Positions 47,156 to 56,179 of a DNA stretch of 64,000 nt are shown in pieces. A model generated the notes under the pieces. That model did not search any database, was not told the origin of the DNA, and was given only the letters and a program-made list of their open reading frames with translations. The position numbers were made by a program, and so were the translations under genes. The stretch's first letter is position 1; the number at the start of each line of letters is the position of its first letter. The stretch is from Phycisphaerae bacterium (lineage in GTDB: Bacteria; Planctomycetota; Phycisphaerae; Sedimentisphaerales; Anaerohalosphaeraceae), in NCBI GenBank assembly GCA_029858345.1, contig JAOUFG010000003.1, forward strand, positions 1-64,000, given 5' to 3'.

Positions 47156-48441
47156 GTAATCCGATTATCCCGCTCTGCCGAAGCATCGATACTGATAGAT
47201 TGTATCGGTCCAATACCGGCTCTGCGAAACTGCTGCGGTGTCTTATGCAGGCATACAACGAACTCAATCTGGGGTGCTTTGTCCCGCAGTTTCCGATTTG
47301 GACCGAGGGCAACAGCTACGAGGTGGGTGATATTATCTTCGGCAGAGGTGAAATCCCGCCTGATTACCTGTATTGCCTGCATATCTGGGAGTGCAAAGTC
47401 GCTCATACTGCATCACAGGCCGACAGGCCAACCACTCAAACAACGCTCAAATGGCGAAAAATAGGTTCAACCCCGACGTATAGCAATCTCATTCCGTACC
47501 CGCCTTGCAGTACATTGTCAAACCCCGATGGTGATTACGGAGGTCTGAACCGTTCCCCGACCGGAATGCTGGTTTCAGTGAGTGGGCTGAATGTACTGAA
47601 TGGCCCTCAAGGACCTGAGAATGCCTGGCATCACGATTACAACGGCGTCTATTGTTTGCACCTTGGCTCGATGTATTGGGCCAGTGGGAGTGCCTGGTAT
47701 ATTGGAGGGCCGATGAATGGGGATTTGGAGTGGACCTTGGAGTTTCAGGTCACAGCGGGACATGGCCATTGCGGCGGTTCCGGATACGACCGTCGTTTCA
47801 GTATTCGCCAGCTAAAAAGGACCATTACGGACAACTGGTGGCAGTGGCATTATCTGTTTTGTGGTTCTGCCCCAATCACCGAATGCGAAACAAGCTACTC
47901 ATTGAGCAATTTGTTTCCACCTCGGCCTGAACCGTTTCCGGCATACGGTACGCCCGAGTATGCTGCCTGGATACAATCGCTTCAACCATCAAAGACGTGT
48001 TGCTGTCCCGAGTACGAATCCTGGCAGTGGCCCTCCTTCAACGGGTATGGCGGACAGCTTTCTTTCCTGGGTTTTTGCGATTATATGTCGGTTGGATATG
48101 ACACATGGGAGGTCAATTATATCAATGGTGGCTCCGCCGCCCACTGCCGATGGCGATTTGCCCTGTGGGGAGGCGTCGATGGCGTCAACACCAAACGAGT
48201 CATCATGAAAGATAACATCGCGTGTGATTTTTTCCGGTATGACTTTCTTGGCAGTGATTGGGATATATTCCAGGGCTGTACGTTAATCCCACTGACACCG
48301 GACGAGAACGGTTTTTTTGAATATACCGTCGAAGTACCTGCCGGTTCGACGGTTTCGGATTTTGGGGTTTCCAATATCAATGCCTATAACTGGAAGTACA
48401 GATATATGGGAGATATTTTAGGCTCAGTGTGGACTTCATAA
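47152..48441 (+). CDS. Cysteine-rich tail protein
   Basis: 429 residues, rich in Trp, Tyr and Cys (PDYLYCLHIWECKVAHTASQ, PSKTCCCPEYESWQWPSFNGYGG). An early segment WTEGNSYEVGDIIFGRG...YLYCLHIWECKVAHTA resembles small carbohydrate-binding-type modules (the 'W..G..Y..GD.V...G..Y.C' pattern). It may form part of the receptor-binding tip. No catalytic residues recognised. Starts with an ATGA overlap. Confidence 0.55.
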   Translation: MSNPIIPLCRSIDTDRLYRSNTGSAKLLRCLMQAYNELNLGCFVPQFPIWTEGNSYEVGDIIFGRGEIPPDYLYCLHIWECKVAHTASQADRPTTQTTLKWRKIGSTPTYSNLIPYPPCSTLSNPDGDYGGLNRSPTGMLVSVSGLNVLNGPQGPENAWHHDYNGVYCLHLGSMYWASGSAWYIGGPMNGDLEWTLEFQVTAGHGHCGGSGYDRRFSIRQLKRTITDNWWQWHYLFCGSAPITECETSYSLSNLFPPRPEPFPAYGTPEYAAWIQSLQPSKTCCCPEYESWQWPSFNGYGGQLSFLGFCDYMSVGYDTWEVNYINGGSAAHCRWRFALWGGVDGVNTKRVIMKDNIACDFFRYDFLGSDWDIFQGCTLIPLTPDENGFFEYTVEVPAGSTVSDFGVSNINAYNWKYRYMGDILGSVWTS

Positions 48442-48442
48442 A

Positions 48443-48844
48443 ATGGGATGCTGCGGAAAAATAAAAAAGGTGGTTTCGATTGCAACGGGCAATCTGGCGA
48501 TTGTTCTGGATGCAATCAATTTACTCCCGGCTGAAAAGTATTTGTATCACTCGGTCAGACTGCGAGCTTGTCGGGGGTGTGAGTATCATACATATCTGAC
48601 CGAGGAGGAGTATCTGGAGTGGATTGAAAAGAACGGCGGTCTGGCAAAGTTCGTTGCCGAGATAGATACACTCGACCAATGGCCACCATTGCCCATTGAG
48701 CAAAATGAACAGCCGGGAGCGAAATTGTTCTGCAGTTTGTGTAAATGCTGGCTTCCGGCAAAAGCCTATGTCAAAAAAGAAAATTGTCCAGTCCAGAATC
48801 CGGATTGGCGAAAACCAAAAAGCTTCTTTAAGGAAACCTCATAA
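48443..48844 (+). CDS. Small cysteine-motif protein
   Basis: 133 residues. It begins MGCCGKIKKVV, then has RACRGCEYHTYLTEEEY and a distal LFCSLCKCWLPAKAYVKKENCP. Two CxxC-type knuckles may bind zinc. Small proteins with this layout sit in tail or lysis regions of related prophages, but no function is known. Starts 1 bp after the previous stop and overlaps the next start by 1 base. Confidence 0.6.
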   Translation: MGCCGKIKKVVSIATGNLAIVLDAINLLPAEKYLYHSVRLRACRGCEYHTYLTEEEYLEWIEKNGGLAKFVAEIDTLDQWPPLPIEQNEQPGAKLFCSLCKCWLPAKAYVKKENCPVQNPDWRKPKSFFKETS

Positions 48845-50547
48845 TGGCTGAAAAATACTGGTTTGGCGGTGCGAATAATCACAAAGGCGAGTGGGATTAT
48901 GATGGTATTACGCCATTTACGATTGACGCAGGAGACTTAATCAACGTCGGTGGACTGTGCGGGATTGGTGCTGTTGGGCATGGCTTAATGGCTGGGGATG
49001 AGATCGCCATCGCCGGAACGTCCACGATTGACGGCACATATAGTGTCCATTCATCAATGACGGCCGATATCATCGTTATTGATCTGCCTTATTTCCTGCT
49101 GTCCGGCACAAACTCGATTGTTGCCGGAACCCAATGGACCGCTGCAGGTATAAATCTATACACTTCCGGCGTAGAGGCCGGAATGAGGATAAAGCTATGG
49201 AATGGCAACACGCTACTTGGGGCAAAATACTCAGGTAGCAACGGCATCGTTTCAGGTACTACGTTTACTGCGTCGGGCTTAGATTTTTACGCTATGGGCG
49301 TTGAAGTGGGAATGACAATCAAGTTGACGAGTGGTGCAACAGGTTTGCTTGGCGAGTTTGCGATTACCAGCATTACGGATGCGACTCACTTGGAGATTGC
49401 CGACACCGGCACATCCGAAAGCGGCCTGATTTGGGAAATCGAAGTTCGTGACGCGGCCACATGGGGCGGCTTTGAAATCATCAGCGTCCTAGATGCAGGC
49501 CACTTGCAGCTCGAATCGACCGGTCTTTCTCAAAGCGGCGTGACTTATGAAATCGTCCGGGGTGAGACCTTTGATGGCACCGAAATCGTTACGCCTAATG
49601 TCGATTCGAACTGGAAACTGGTCGCCGACGGCAGCAATACTGACAAGCCTACCGATGGGGATGTTTTACACTTTAACGACCGGGCGTACTATGACATCAC
49701 TGCCCAGCGATACCAGGGCTGCACGATTAATGTCGATTCAGATGGAACGGGAACTCCGAATCTGGATGGCGTATTTGTATCGGCAGGCTTCAATGGTAGC
49801 ATTGGCAGCGAAGGCCAGCCATTGGAAATCAACTGCGATAGTGAAGATATTGTTGTGGACGGCGAATGCACGATTCATTTGAAACTATCGGCCGGAGCAG
49901 GAGCCGATGCCGGTTGCGGTCGATTGGTCGTCAATAACGAGAAGGCCAATGTCTATGTATCCAGCCTGCTCAATGATGCAAGTAATGTCTGCCTGTATGA
50001 TTTGCTGATTTGCCTGAAGGGGTATTTATGGATTCAGGATAACTGCGCGGTCGGTGAGGTGGTATCGGCAAATTATAGTTCATTTATTGATGCGGGTGTC
50101 GGTATTGAAAACATCAAAGGTGGAAATTTATGTTCCATCACCGCCGTCAAGGGCGAGATTGTTTGGCGGTCCAAGATTGACCAAGTCAAACTATTTGATG
50201 CGGAGTTTGCCTGGGGGGACGAAGATATGACCGAAGTGGTCAATTATGCCTGTAATCTTTTGACCATCTACTCCAAGAGCGGCGAGTTCCAGTGGCAGAT
50301 GGCGGATACAGGTGAATCGTTGATTAAGCAATTCGTGCTATACGCCGGAAACCTGATCGCTTCGCAGTCGGTCAACAGCGGCTACAAAAAGAAAATCGGC
50401 ACCGGCACCGAAATCAGTGAGCTATGGCCGGATGCGACGGCGAACCTGAATAGTTCTTCAAATAATGTATTGATTGAGGCAGGTTCGAAGCTGGAATCGC
50501 ACGGGGGAACATTAATCGCATCCAGTGGGTCGTTGTTGGGGTGGTAA
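48844..50547 (+). CDS. Tail fibre-like protein with internal duplication
   Basis: 567 residues. Two imperfect repeats occur at about residues 90-200: SIVAGTQWTAAGINLYTSGV with GIVSGTTFTASGLDFYAMGV, followed by AITSITDATHLEIADTG and EIISVLDAGHLQLESTG. The C-terminal ~250 residues are strand-rich with many Asn/Gly (GCTINVDSDGTGTPNLDGVFV), compatible with a beta-helix stalk. Probably a receptor-binding fibre. It is the last clearly viral gene; the DNA composition changes right after its stop. Confidence 0.65.
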   Translation: MAEKYWFGGANNHKGEWDYDGITPFTIDAGDLINVGGLCGIGAVGHGLMAGDEIAIAGTSTIDGTYSVHSSMTADIIVIDLPYFLLSGTNSIVAGTQWTAAGINLYTSGVEAGMRIKLWNGNTLLGAKYSGSNGIVSGTTFTASGLDFYAMGVEVGMTIKLTSGATGLLGEFAITSITDATHLEIADTGTSESGLIWEIEVRDAATWGGFEIISVLDAGHLQLESTGLSQSGVTYEIVRGETFDGTEIVTPNVDSNWKLVADGSNTDKPTDGDVLHFNDRAYYDITAQRYQGCTINVDSDGTGTPNLDGVFVSAGFNGSIGSEGQPLEINCDSEDIVVDGECTIHLKLSAGAGADAGCGRLVVNNEKANVYVSSLLNDASNVCLYDLLICLKGYLWIQDNCAVGEVVSANYSSFIDAGVGIENIKGGNLCSITAVKGEIVWRSKIDQVKLFDAEFAWGDEDMTEVVNYACNLLTIYSKSGEFQWQMADTGESLIKQFVLYAGNLIASQSVNSGYKKKIGTGTEISELWPDATANLNSSSNNVLIEAGSKLESHGGTLIASSGSLLGW

Positions 50548-50570
50548 ACAACTTTTAAGTTCATAAGCAC

Positions 50571-50599
50571 TTGATTTTACAGTATTTCAGTGATATTAT
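50571..50599 (+). promoter_or_regulatory. Putative promoter of the TrmO-like gene
   Basis: TTGATT at 50571-50576 and TATTAT at 50594-50599, 17 bases apart, in an AT-rich 118-bp spacer that otherwise holds nothing recognisable. It would drive the TrmO-like and first methyltransferase genes. Consensus-based only. Confidence 0.4.
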
Positions 50600-50665
50600 A
50601 CAAAAACAGTCAAGGTTTATATAATTTCTTATAAAAGGTCGATTTTTCAGTAAAAGAGGTGCGAT

Positions 50666-51160
50666 TTGGACACAATCGAATTCAAGCCAATTGGGATTAT
50701 ACATACGCCATTTACAAAAGATAGTGAAATTCCAAGACAAGCAGTGAGCGCCCCGGAAATTTCTGGAACTATTGAGATCAAAGAAGAATATGTAGACGGT
50801 CTTTTGGATTTGAAGAAATTCAGCCATATCGTCGTTGTATTTCACTTACACTTAGTTACTTTTACTGAACTTATTTCTTGTCCGCCATGGGATGATAAGC
50901 ATGGTATTTTTTCAACATGTTCCCCTTACCGTCCAAATCCAATCGGAATTTCTGTAGTCAAGCTAAATAAGATTGCAGGGAATAAGATTCATATTTCCTG
51001 TATTGACATGGCCGACGGAACACCTGTACTTGACATAAAACCATATATACCAGATTTATATCCTCAAGAGAATATTAAAGTTGGCTGGCTTAACAACAAA
51101 ATTGCTCTTATGAATAAGGGGAAATCAAAGATATTATTTGAGCCATTAATAGATAATTGA
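50666..51160 (+). CDS. TrmO-family tRNA methyltransferase
   Basis: 164 residues with the single beta-barrel TsaA/TrmO fold signature: FKPIGIIHTPF, then DGLLDLKKFSHIVVVFHLH, and GIFSTCSPYRPNPIGISVVKL. TrmO uses SAM to methylate the t6A base at position 37 of tRNA. Starts with TTG after AGAGGTG. It sits in an AT-rich stretch beside defence-type genes, so a role other than housekeeping tRNA modification is possible. The family is sure, the substrate is inferred. Confidence 0.85.
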   Translation: MDTIEFKPIGIIHTPFTKDSEIPRQAVSAPEISGTIEIKEEYVDGLLDLKKFSHIVVVFHLHLVTFTELISCPPWDDKHGIFSTCSPYRPNPIGISVVKLNKIAGNKIHISCIDMADGTPVLDIKPYIPDLYPQENIKVGWLNNKIALMNKGKSKILFEPLIDN

Positions 51161-51193
51161 GATTGTCTTGTAGGCATTAAAAAAGAGGACGTT

Positions 51194-52525
51194 TTGTTAG
51201 AACAAAAAGATATAATTTTGAAGTCTCGCTTAGAGGCGTTTGTAAAAAAAGACGGCGACTATTGGTCGTTTCGTGGTAAAGCTGTACGCGAGCATGCACA
51301 TGCATACTTTCAATATCCGGCCATGATGGTTCCTCAGATGCAAAGTGAGCTTATAGGCATAATTAAAGATATTTCTCCTGGTATTAAAAGGATTTTAGAT
51401 CCATTTGTAGGATCTGGAACAACCATGACCGAAGCTATGCTCCAAAATCTTGATTTTACCGGGCAAGATATAAATCCTCTGTCATATCTTCTATGCAGAG
51501 TAAAAAGCGGCCCCTTTTTCTTGCCGAGCATAGTCAAAAAAGCACAAAAAGTAGTTGGCAAGATCAATCGGTTAAGATCAAAAAAAATCGAAGTTGAATT
51601 TGCTGGCATGAACAAATGGTTTCAACACAACATAGCAATAGAGCTTTCTCATATTAAAAGAGCAATACTCGAAGAGGACTCTAAATGGGCACGTAGATTT
51701 TTCTGGATAACACTGGCCGAAACTGTTCGTTTAACAAGTAATTGTCGAACATCAACATATAAACTTCACATTCGACCAAGACAAGAAGTAGAAAGCAGAG
51801 GAATATCAGCGAAAGATATTTTTAATAAGATTCTTTTTCGTAATATTGATAGACTCTCAAAAATACACGATATGCTTGATGAAAGGAAATTGCTCAACAG
51901 AGGACATTATAAAGGTGAGATAAATATATGTATAGGAGACACCTCGAATACTATTAAGAATGCGCACACAAGCGATCTTTTAATTACTTCGCCGCCATAC
52001 GGAGACAATAACACGACCGTGCCTTATGGCCAACATTCATATTTACCTTTACAATGGATTCCTCCATGTGACATTATATCTAATCTTGATGGTACATACC
52101 TTAATACAACACATGAAATTGACAGAAGAAGTTTGGGGGGATCTCGAAAGAATGCCGTCTCTAAAAGCCAATATCTTAATGATAAATCATACACGTTCCA
52201 GAAAATGATGAATTTACTTGAAAATAAACCCTCCGATTGTCAATCAAGACTCGCGGCTTTCTGTGTGGACTTAGATGCTTCATTAGAGCTGATAATTAAT
52301 GCCTTAAAACCTGACTCATATATGATATGGATTCTCGGAAATCGACGAATAGCAAATAAAACAATACTCGTTGATGAAATTGTATCAGATCTTTTAGTCC
52401 ATAAAGGATGCATTAGAATTACAAAGCTACAGCGTAGAATACCAAACAAGCGAAGCGCTAGCAAAAACAAAACAACATCGACAATGAACTCTGAAAGTAT
52501 CCTTGTGTTGCGAAAAACAGTATAG
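51194..52525 (+). CDS. DNA methyltransferase (TSPPY type), rightward
   Basis: 443 residues. The SAM motif DPFVGSGTT lies at 69-77 and the catalytic TSPPY at 265-269, followed by a long middle part and a C-terminal SESILVLRK. SPPY suggests N4-cytosine or N6-adenine methylation in DNA. No nuclease partner is adjacent. Its TTG start follows an AGAGGACG-type ribosome site, 33 bp after the TrmO-like gene. It converges on the leftward methyltransferase gene 41 bp away. Confidence 0.85.
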   Translation: MLEQKDIILKSRLEAFVKKDGDYWSFRGKAVREHAHAYFQYPAMMVPQMQSELIGIIKDISPGIKRILDPFVGSGTTMTEAMLQNLDFTGQDINPLSYLLCRVKSGPFFLPSIVKKAQKVVGKINRLRSKKIEVEFAGMNKWFQHNIAIELSHIKRAILEEDSKWARRFFWITLAETVRLTSNCRTSTYKLHIRPRQEVESRGISAKDIFNKILFRNIDRLSKIHDMLDERKLLNRGHYKGEINICIGDTSNTIKNAHTSDLLITSPPYGDNNTTVPYGQHSYLPLQWIPPCDIISNLDGTYLNTTHEIDRRSLGGSRKNAVSKSQYLNDKSYTFQKMMNLLENKPSDCQSRLAAFCVDLDASLELIINALKPDSYMIWILGNRRIANKTILVDEIVSDLLVHKGCIRITKLQRRIPNKRSASKNKTTSTMNSESILVLRKTV

Positions 52526-52566
52526 CCCAGGAATTGATGTGATATGGAGGCGATATATGTGTCATG

Positions 52567-53736
52567 TCATGTTTTTTTCAAAATTACAATATGTTCTGAA
52601 TTTTGCCTTCCGAGACTATCAACAATCCTCTGATCTGAATACTTTCTTTTTATATAACCACTTAAGTTTTCATATTTAAAATGTTCAACTAACAAGCGAG
52701 CGATATCAACATAGCTCGATTCAGAAAGCACATTCCTTTTTCTTTTAGTTGCATCAATAACCATCCCAATTAAACCACCTTTTTTTAGAACCCGATTTAT
52801 ATTCTCAAATGAACCAAGAATATCTTCAACATATTGATCAAGTTGGGTTTTTCTTGTGCGTTTCCATCTCGCTCCAATTTCAATTTCTTTGTCGGCATTG
52901 AGATTCCATCCAAAAAGATAATAAGATAGCCTGTGAGCTTTAGTATAATCAATAACAGAAGGGTAAGGTGGTGAAGTTATAATAGCGTCCACTTCTTCTA
53001 CACACTTAATCGGTTGACGACAGTCATGTAAAAATGCGTCACTTTTATGAGCAGCATCTATTTGCATGTCAACAATATCTCTTGTTTGATAATAAATTTT
53101 TTCAAGAGCACGTATCATTTCCTCACAATGGCTTGCAAACATCTTCAATATATCTTTGTCTTTCAGGTTTTTGGGAGTTACATTATCGGCTACCCACCCC
53201 CAATGCTTCTCTTGGGAAGAACTGGATTTTAGCACGTGCGATAAACATACGCGAAAAAATATTTTATCCTCATTTTCTGCGTAGTGATTAATATTGTTCC
53301 ATATACTTAACAAGTCCATCAATGTGGTCGGTGAGAACCAATCCCTCAACATTTCATGACTTGCTGATATATCATGTCTTTGATTGTCCAGTAAACGATC
53401 AGCACTTCTTTCACAAATAGATGAAAGCTTTCGTCGAAGCGATTCTACTGAATATTCATAACACTTCACTTTAGAGATCAATACCGCCATAGGGTTACAA
53501 TCCATACCTATAGCAACCCTTCCAAGTTTTATCGCTTCTACCAATGTAGTGCCACAGCCACAAAACGGATCAAGTATCTTCTCTCCTCGTGACGTAAGCA
53601 GGCGGACTAAATTGTTCGCGATCTGAGGAATAAAAACGCCAGGATACCAATGCAAGCCATGTATGCCTTCTTGCGTCCATGCACCTTTAAAGTTCCAATC
53701 AATAGAATTTATTTCTTTTAATATTTCATTTGTCAT
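52567..53736 (-). CDS. DNA methyltransferase (TSPPY type), leftward
   Basis: 389 residues. An N-terminal HGLHWYPGVFIPQIANNLVRLL leads into the SAM motif DPFCGCGTT at 56-64; TSPPY is at 254-258, followed by a segment ending VLKKGGLIGMVIDATKRKRNV. It resembles the rightward enzyme in layout but is not a close copy. It is the last gene of the leftward PP-loop/membrane/HD series, 8 bp after the HD gene. It may provide the self-modification for that system or act as an orphan methyltransferase. Confidence 0.85.
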   Translation of the reverse strand: MTNEILKEINSIDWNFKGAWTQEGIHGLHWYPGVFIPQIANNLVRLLTSRGEKILDPFCGCGTTLVEAIKLGRVAIGMDCNPMAVLISKVKCYEYSVESLRRKLSSICERSADRLLDNQRHDISASHEMLRDWFSPTTLMDLLSIWNNINHYAENEDKIFFRVCLSHVLKSSSSQEKHWGWVADNVTPKNLKDKDILKMFASHCEEMIRALEKIYYQTRDIVDMQIDAAHKSDAFLHDCRQPIKCVEEVDAIITSPPYPSVIDYTKAHRLSYYLFGWNLNADKEIEIGARWKRTRKTQLDQYVEDILGSFENINRVLKKGGLIGMVIDATKRKRNVLSESSYVDIARLLVEHFKYENLSGYIKRKYSDQRIVDSLGRQNSEHIVILKKT

Positions 53737-53744
53737 GTTGGTTC

Positions 53745-54977
53745 TTAATCATTAAAAGGCAATAATGATTGACTGCTCTCTTTTATTATGTCCGCATGTA
53801 AATAGTTATCACCAGGAGAAACCTTTTCGAATATACTAAAGTTATTCCGCATGAAATCATCACACGACTCTTGCTCATATTTGGCCTGACTAGAATACTT
53901 GCTAATAACTCCTATAAGGGCCTTGTGTGACGGTGGAGATTTACCAATGTACCGCTCTCGTTTATCACGTATGTAATCAATAATTATTCCTTTGCCAATG
54001 TTGTCATTTGCTTGCCTTTGAAGATTCTCTCTTTTCAAATTGTCCATTAAAGCGCTAACTTCTTTTTCACCTTCAATCCAATACATCCCAACAAGTCTAT
54101 AGTATTGCCCAAGCAAAAGCCCCTTTATCAGGTCGGCTGTCTCTGGTGCCTCAATTAACTTGTGAAAAAGTTGCTGGTCTGTTAAATACCAATCATTTAC
54201 AGATATTATTTTACTCTTTAAGCCGATACAAACAGCCTGCTTGGTCATGCTTTTTGCAACAAAGTCTGTGGGTTCTGGCATAAGTATATTATATAGATTC
54301 CGTCTAAGTGAAAGCCATTTCTCGAACAAGTTTCTCCTATTCAAAGAAATCGAGATCGTTCCTCTCGACACCTCAAAAATGTTAATAAAGCTGAAAACTT
54401 CTTCAGCTGGAACTATTACTCCCAACCTTGTTAACATTCGTGCAACATTATCAATGTTATCAAGATCCATTGAACCATTTATGGCATCTTTACATCTACC
54501 TTGGCCAGCTATTGCGTCAAATACAGAGATAGAAGAGACATTTAAATCATTCATTAACTTTCGACAACCTAACTCTTTGCCTAAATATGCCTGGTAATAT
54601 GGTTGTTCTTCACATATTACTATCTCTCGAAGTTTTTTTTCATGATCAAACTCTACTCCTGCTAGTTTACATCCTTCTTCAAAGAGATGCCCGAGGCCTG
54701 GTGCGGAGACGTCATGAAGGCCTGCGGCCAATGTTAGTTCTGATTTAAATTGTTCATCTAATTTCAATTTTTCTGCAAGCTTCCACGCAAGTATGGCTGT
54801 GCCAACGCTGTGTTCATAACGTGAAACTCCACCAATTGCGGTTAATGAACATGAATCTATATTAGAAAGTGATACTTGGCGAAGACGTTGAATCTCCGGC
54901 AAAAGCAGTATTTTGTGTATTAGTTCAGGAATTTTTATTTTACCGTATACTGGTAAAGTGATATGTTCTAAATTCAT
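53745..54977 (-). CDS. SAMHD1-like HD-domain phosphohydrolase
   Basis: 410 residues. The HD signature is complete: RYEHSVGTAILAW (His56), AGLHDVSAPGLGHLFE (His88-Asp89, His97) and MDLDNIDNVARML (Asp173 or Asp176). These match the metal-binding residues of SAMHD1 and dGTPases, which remove triphosphate from dNTPs. The long C-terminal half is helical. In defence settings such enzymes deplete nucleotides; here that is inferred. Its start overlaps the membrane protein stop as ATGA. Confidence 0.8.
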   Translation of the reverse strand: MNLEHITLPVYGKIKIPELIHKILLLPEIQRLRQVSLSNIDSCSLTAIGGVSRYEHSVGTAILAWKLAEKLKLDEQFKSELTLAAGLHDVSAPGLGHLFEEGCKLAGVEFDHEKKLREIVICEEQPYYQAYLGKELGCRKLMNDLNVSSISVFDAIAGQGRCKDAINGSMDLDNIDNVARMLTRLGVIVPAEEVFSFINIFEVSRGTISISLNRRNLFEKWLSLRRNLYNILMPEPTDFVAKSMTKQAVCIGLKSKIISVNDWYLTDQQLFHKLIEAPETADLIKGLLLGQYYRLVGMYWIEGEKEVSALMDNLKRENLQRQANDNIGKGIIIDYIRDKRERYIGKSPPSHKALIGVISKYSSQAKYEQESCDDFMRNNFSIFEKVSPGDNYLHADIIKESSQSLLPFND

Positions 54978-56179
54978 GATTTCTCCGGGTATTTAAGTTC
55001 ACTTATATTATCTATATCTTTATAAAATCGTGGATAATCTACCAGTGAAAAAATTGATTTGAAAGATGGCGTTCCCATTTCAACTGATGGCTCACCTATT
55101 AAGGTAACCATAGAATATGTTCGCTCGGCTTCAATCATATGGATCAGAAATCTTGTCAAGAAAGACTCTTCTTCGCAATACCTATAAACCAGTAGGCCAT
55201 CATATATGACAGTTCCAGGGAGCCGCTTGCCTTTAATGACTTTTTTGAAATACTTAAATGCTTTAGCGCAACCAGAATGGATTCCTGGAGTCGATGATGC
55301 ATGAAAGATCTTATATCCATCTGAACGATGTTTCACTAATGTTTTTTTGAAAATCTCATCATCCCCACCAAATAATTCCGTAAAACCGTCGATAATAACC
55401 ATATTATTTCTGAGTTTACTTTGGTTGGGTTCTCCCCAGGATGCCTCAAGATACGAAATAATGAGTGATGGATGATGGCGACAGGTTATAAGAGTTACAG
55501 TCTCTCCATTTTCAATATGTTCCTTTGTAATTTTAGATATTAATTGTAACCAGGATAATGTATTTTCATACGCGACCAATAAGGAGAAACCCCGAACTTT
55601 AGTTTGCCACTGTTTTATGGGGACAAGTTTGGTTAAAGATGTGTATTTGTCTAACGGTATTCGATCCTGAACACTAATTTCATAATGCTGAGACATAAAC
55701 GATTCGATTTTCTTTACACCATATCGTATCACCGGAAAATGTTTAACTGATTGCAAAAATGACCTTTCCTTAAATTTTTCAACTCTCAAGTAGGCAAGAA
55801 TTACAACTCGCAGGAAAAAGTATATTAAGGAAAATGCATAAAACATGATAGCAAGGAACAGGAGAAGTCCAGGCATAGCCCCTGTTCGTTTAAACATGTT
55901 AACTAAAATCCATGCGAGGCACTGAAGAATGAACGCAAAAAGAACGACTATAAGCACTCTATGAAGCTCACGCCTTGTTTGTCTAAGTTCAACATCTTTA
56001 GTATAAAGAGCATAAAGAGTAAGAATAAAACCTGCAGTTAAACCATAAAATTTCAATAAATCCCCGACGTATGGAGATAACTCCGTATCATACCATGTAA
56101 AAAACGTTGAAATTATCGAAAGAATTCCTGTAACATTCACAGGGGTCTGACTAACATTAGTTTGAATCAGCATATTCAT
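54974..56179 (-). CDS. Membrane protein with RecA/KaiC-like cytoplasmic domain
   Basis: 401 residues. Three or four membrane spans lie in the first ~135 residues (for example LTAGFILTLYALY, VLIVVLFAFILQCLAWILV, LLLFLAIMFYAFSLIYFFL). A soluble domain of about 220 residues follows, with alternating strands: FSLLVAYENTLSWLQLISKI, ETVTLITCRH, NMVIIDGFTELFGG and TVIYDGLLVY. This order looks like a RecA/KaiC core, but no Walker A is present, so nucleotide binding is doubtful. It could sense or regulate its partner enzymes at the membrane. Overlaps both neighbours by 4 bp. Confidence 0.65.
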   Translation of the reverse strand: MNMLIQTNVSQTPVNVTGILSIISTFFTWYDTELSPYVGDLLKFYGLTAGFILTLYALYTKDVELRQTRRELHRVLIVVLFAFILQCLAWILVNMFKRTGAMPGLLLFLAIMFYAFSLIYFFLRVVILAYLRVEKFKERSFLQSVKHFPVIRYGVKKIESFMSQHYEISVQDRIPLDKYTSLTKLVPIKQWQTKVRGFSLLVAYENTLSWLQLISKITKEHIENGETVTLITCRHHPSLIISYLEASWGEPNQSKLRNNMVIIDGFTELFGGDDEIFKKTLVKHRSDGYKIFHASSTPGIHSGCAKAFKYFKKVIKGKRLPGTVIYDGLLVYRYCEEESFLTRFLIHMIEAERTYSMVTLIGEPSVEMGTPSFKSIFSLVDYPRFYKDIDNISELKYPEKS

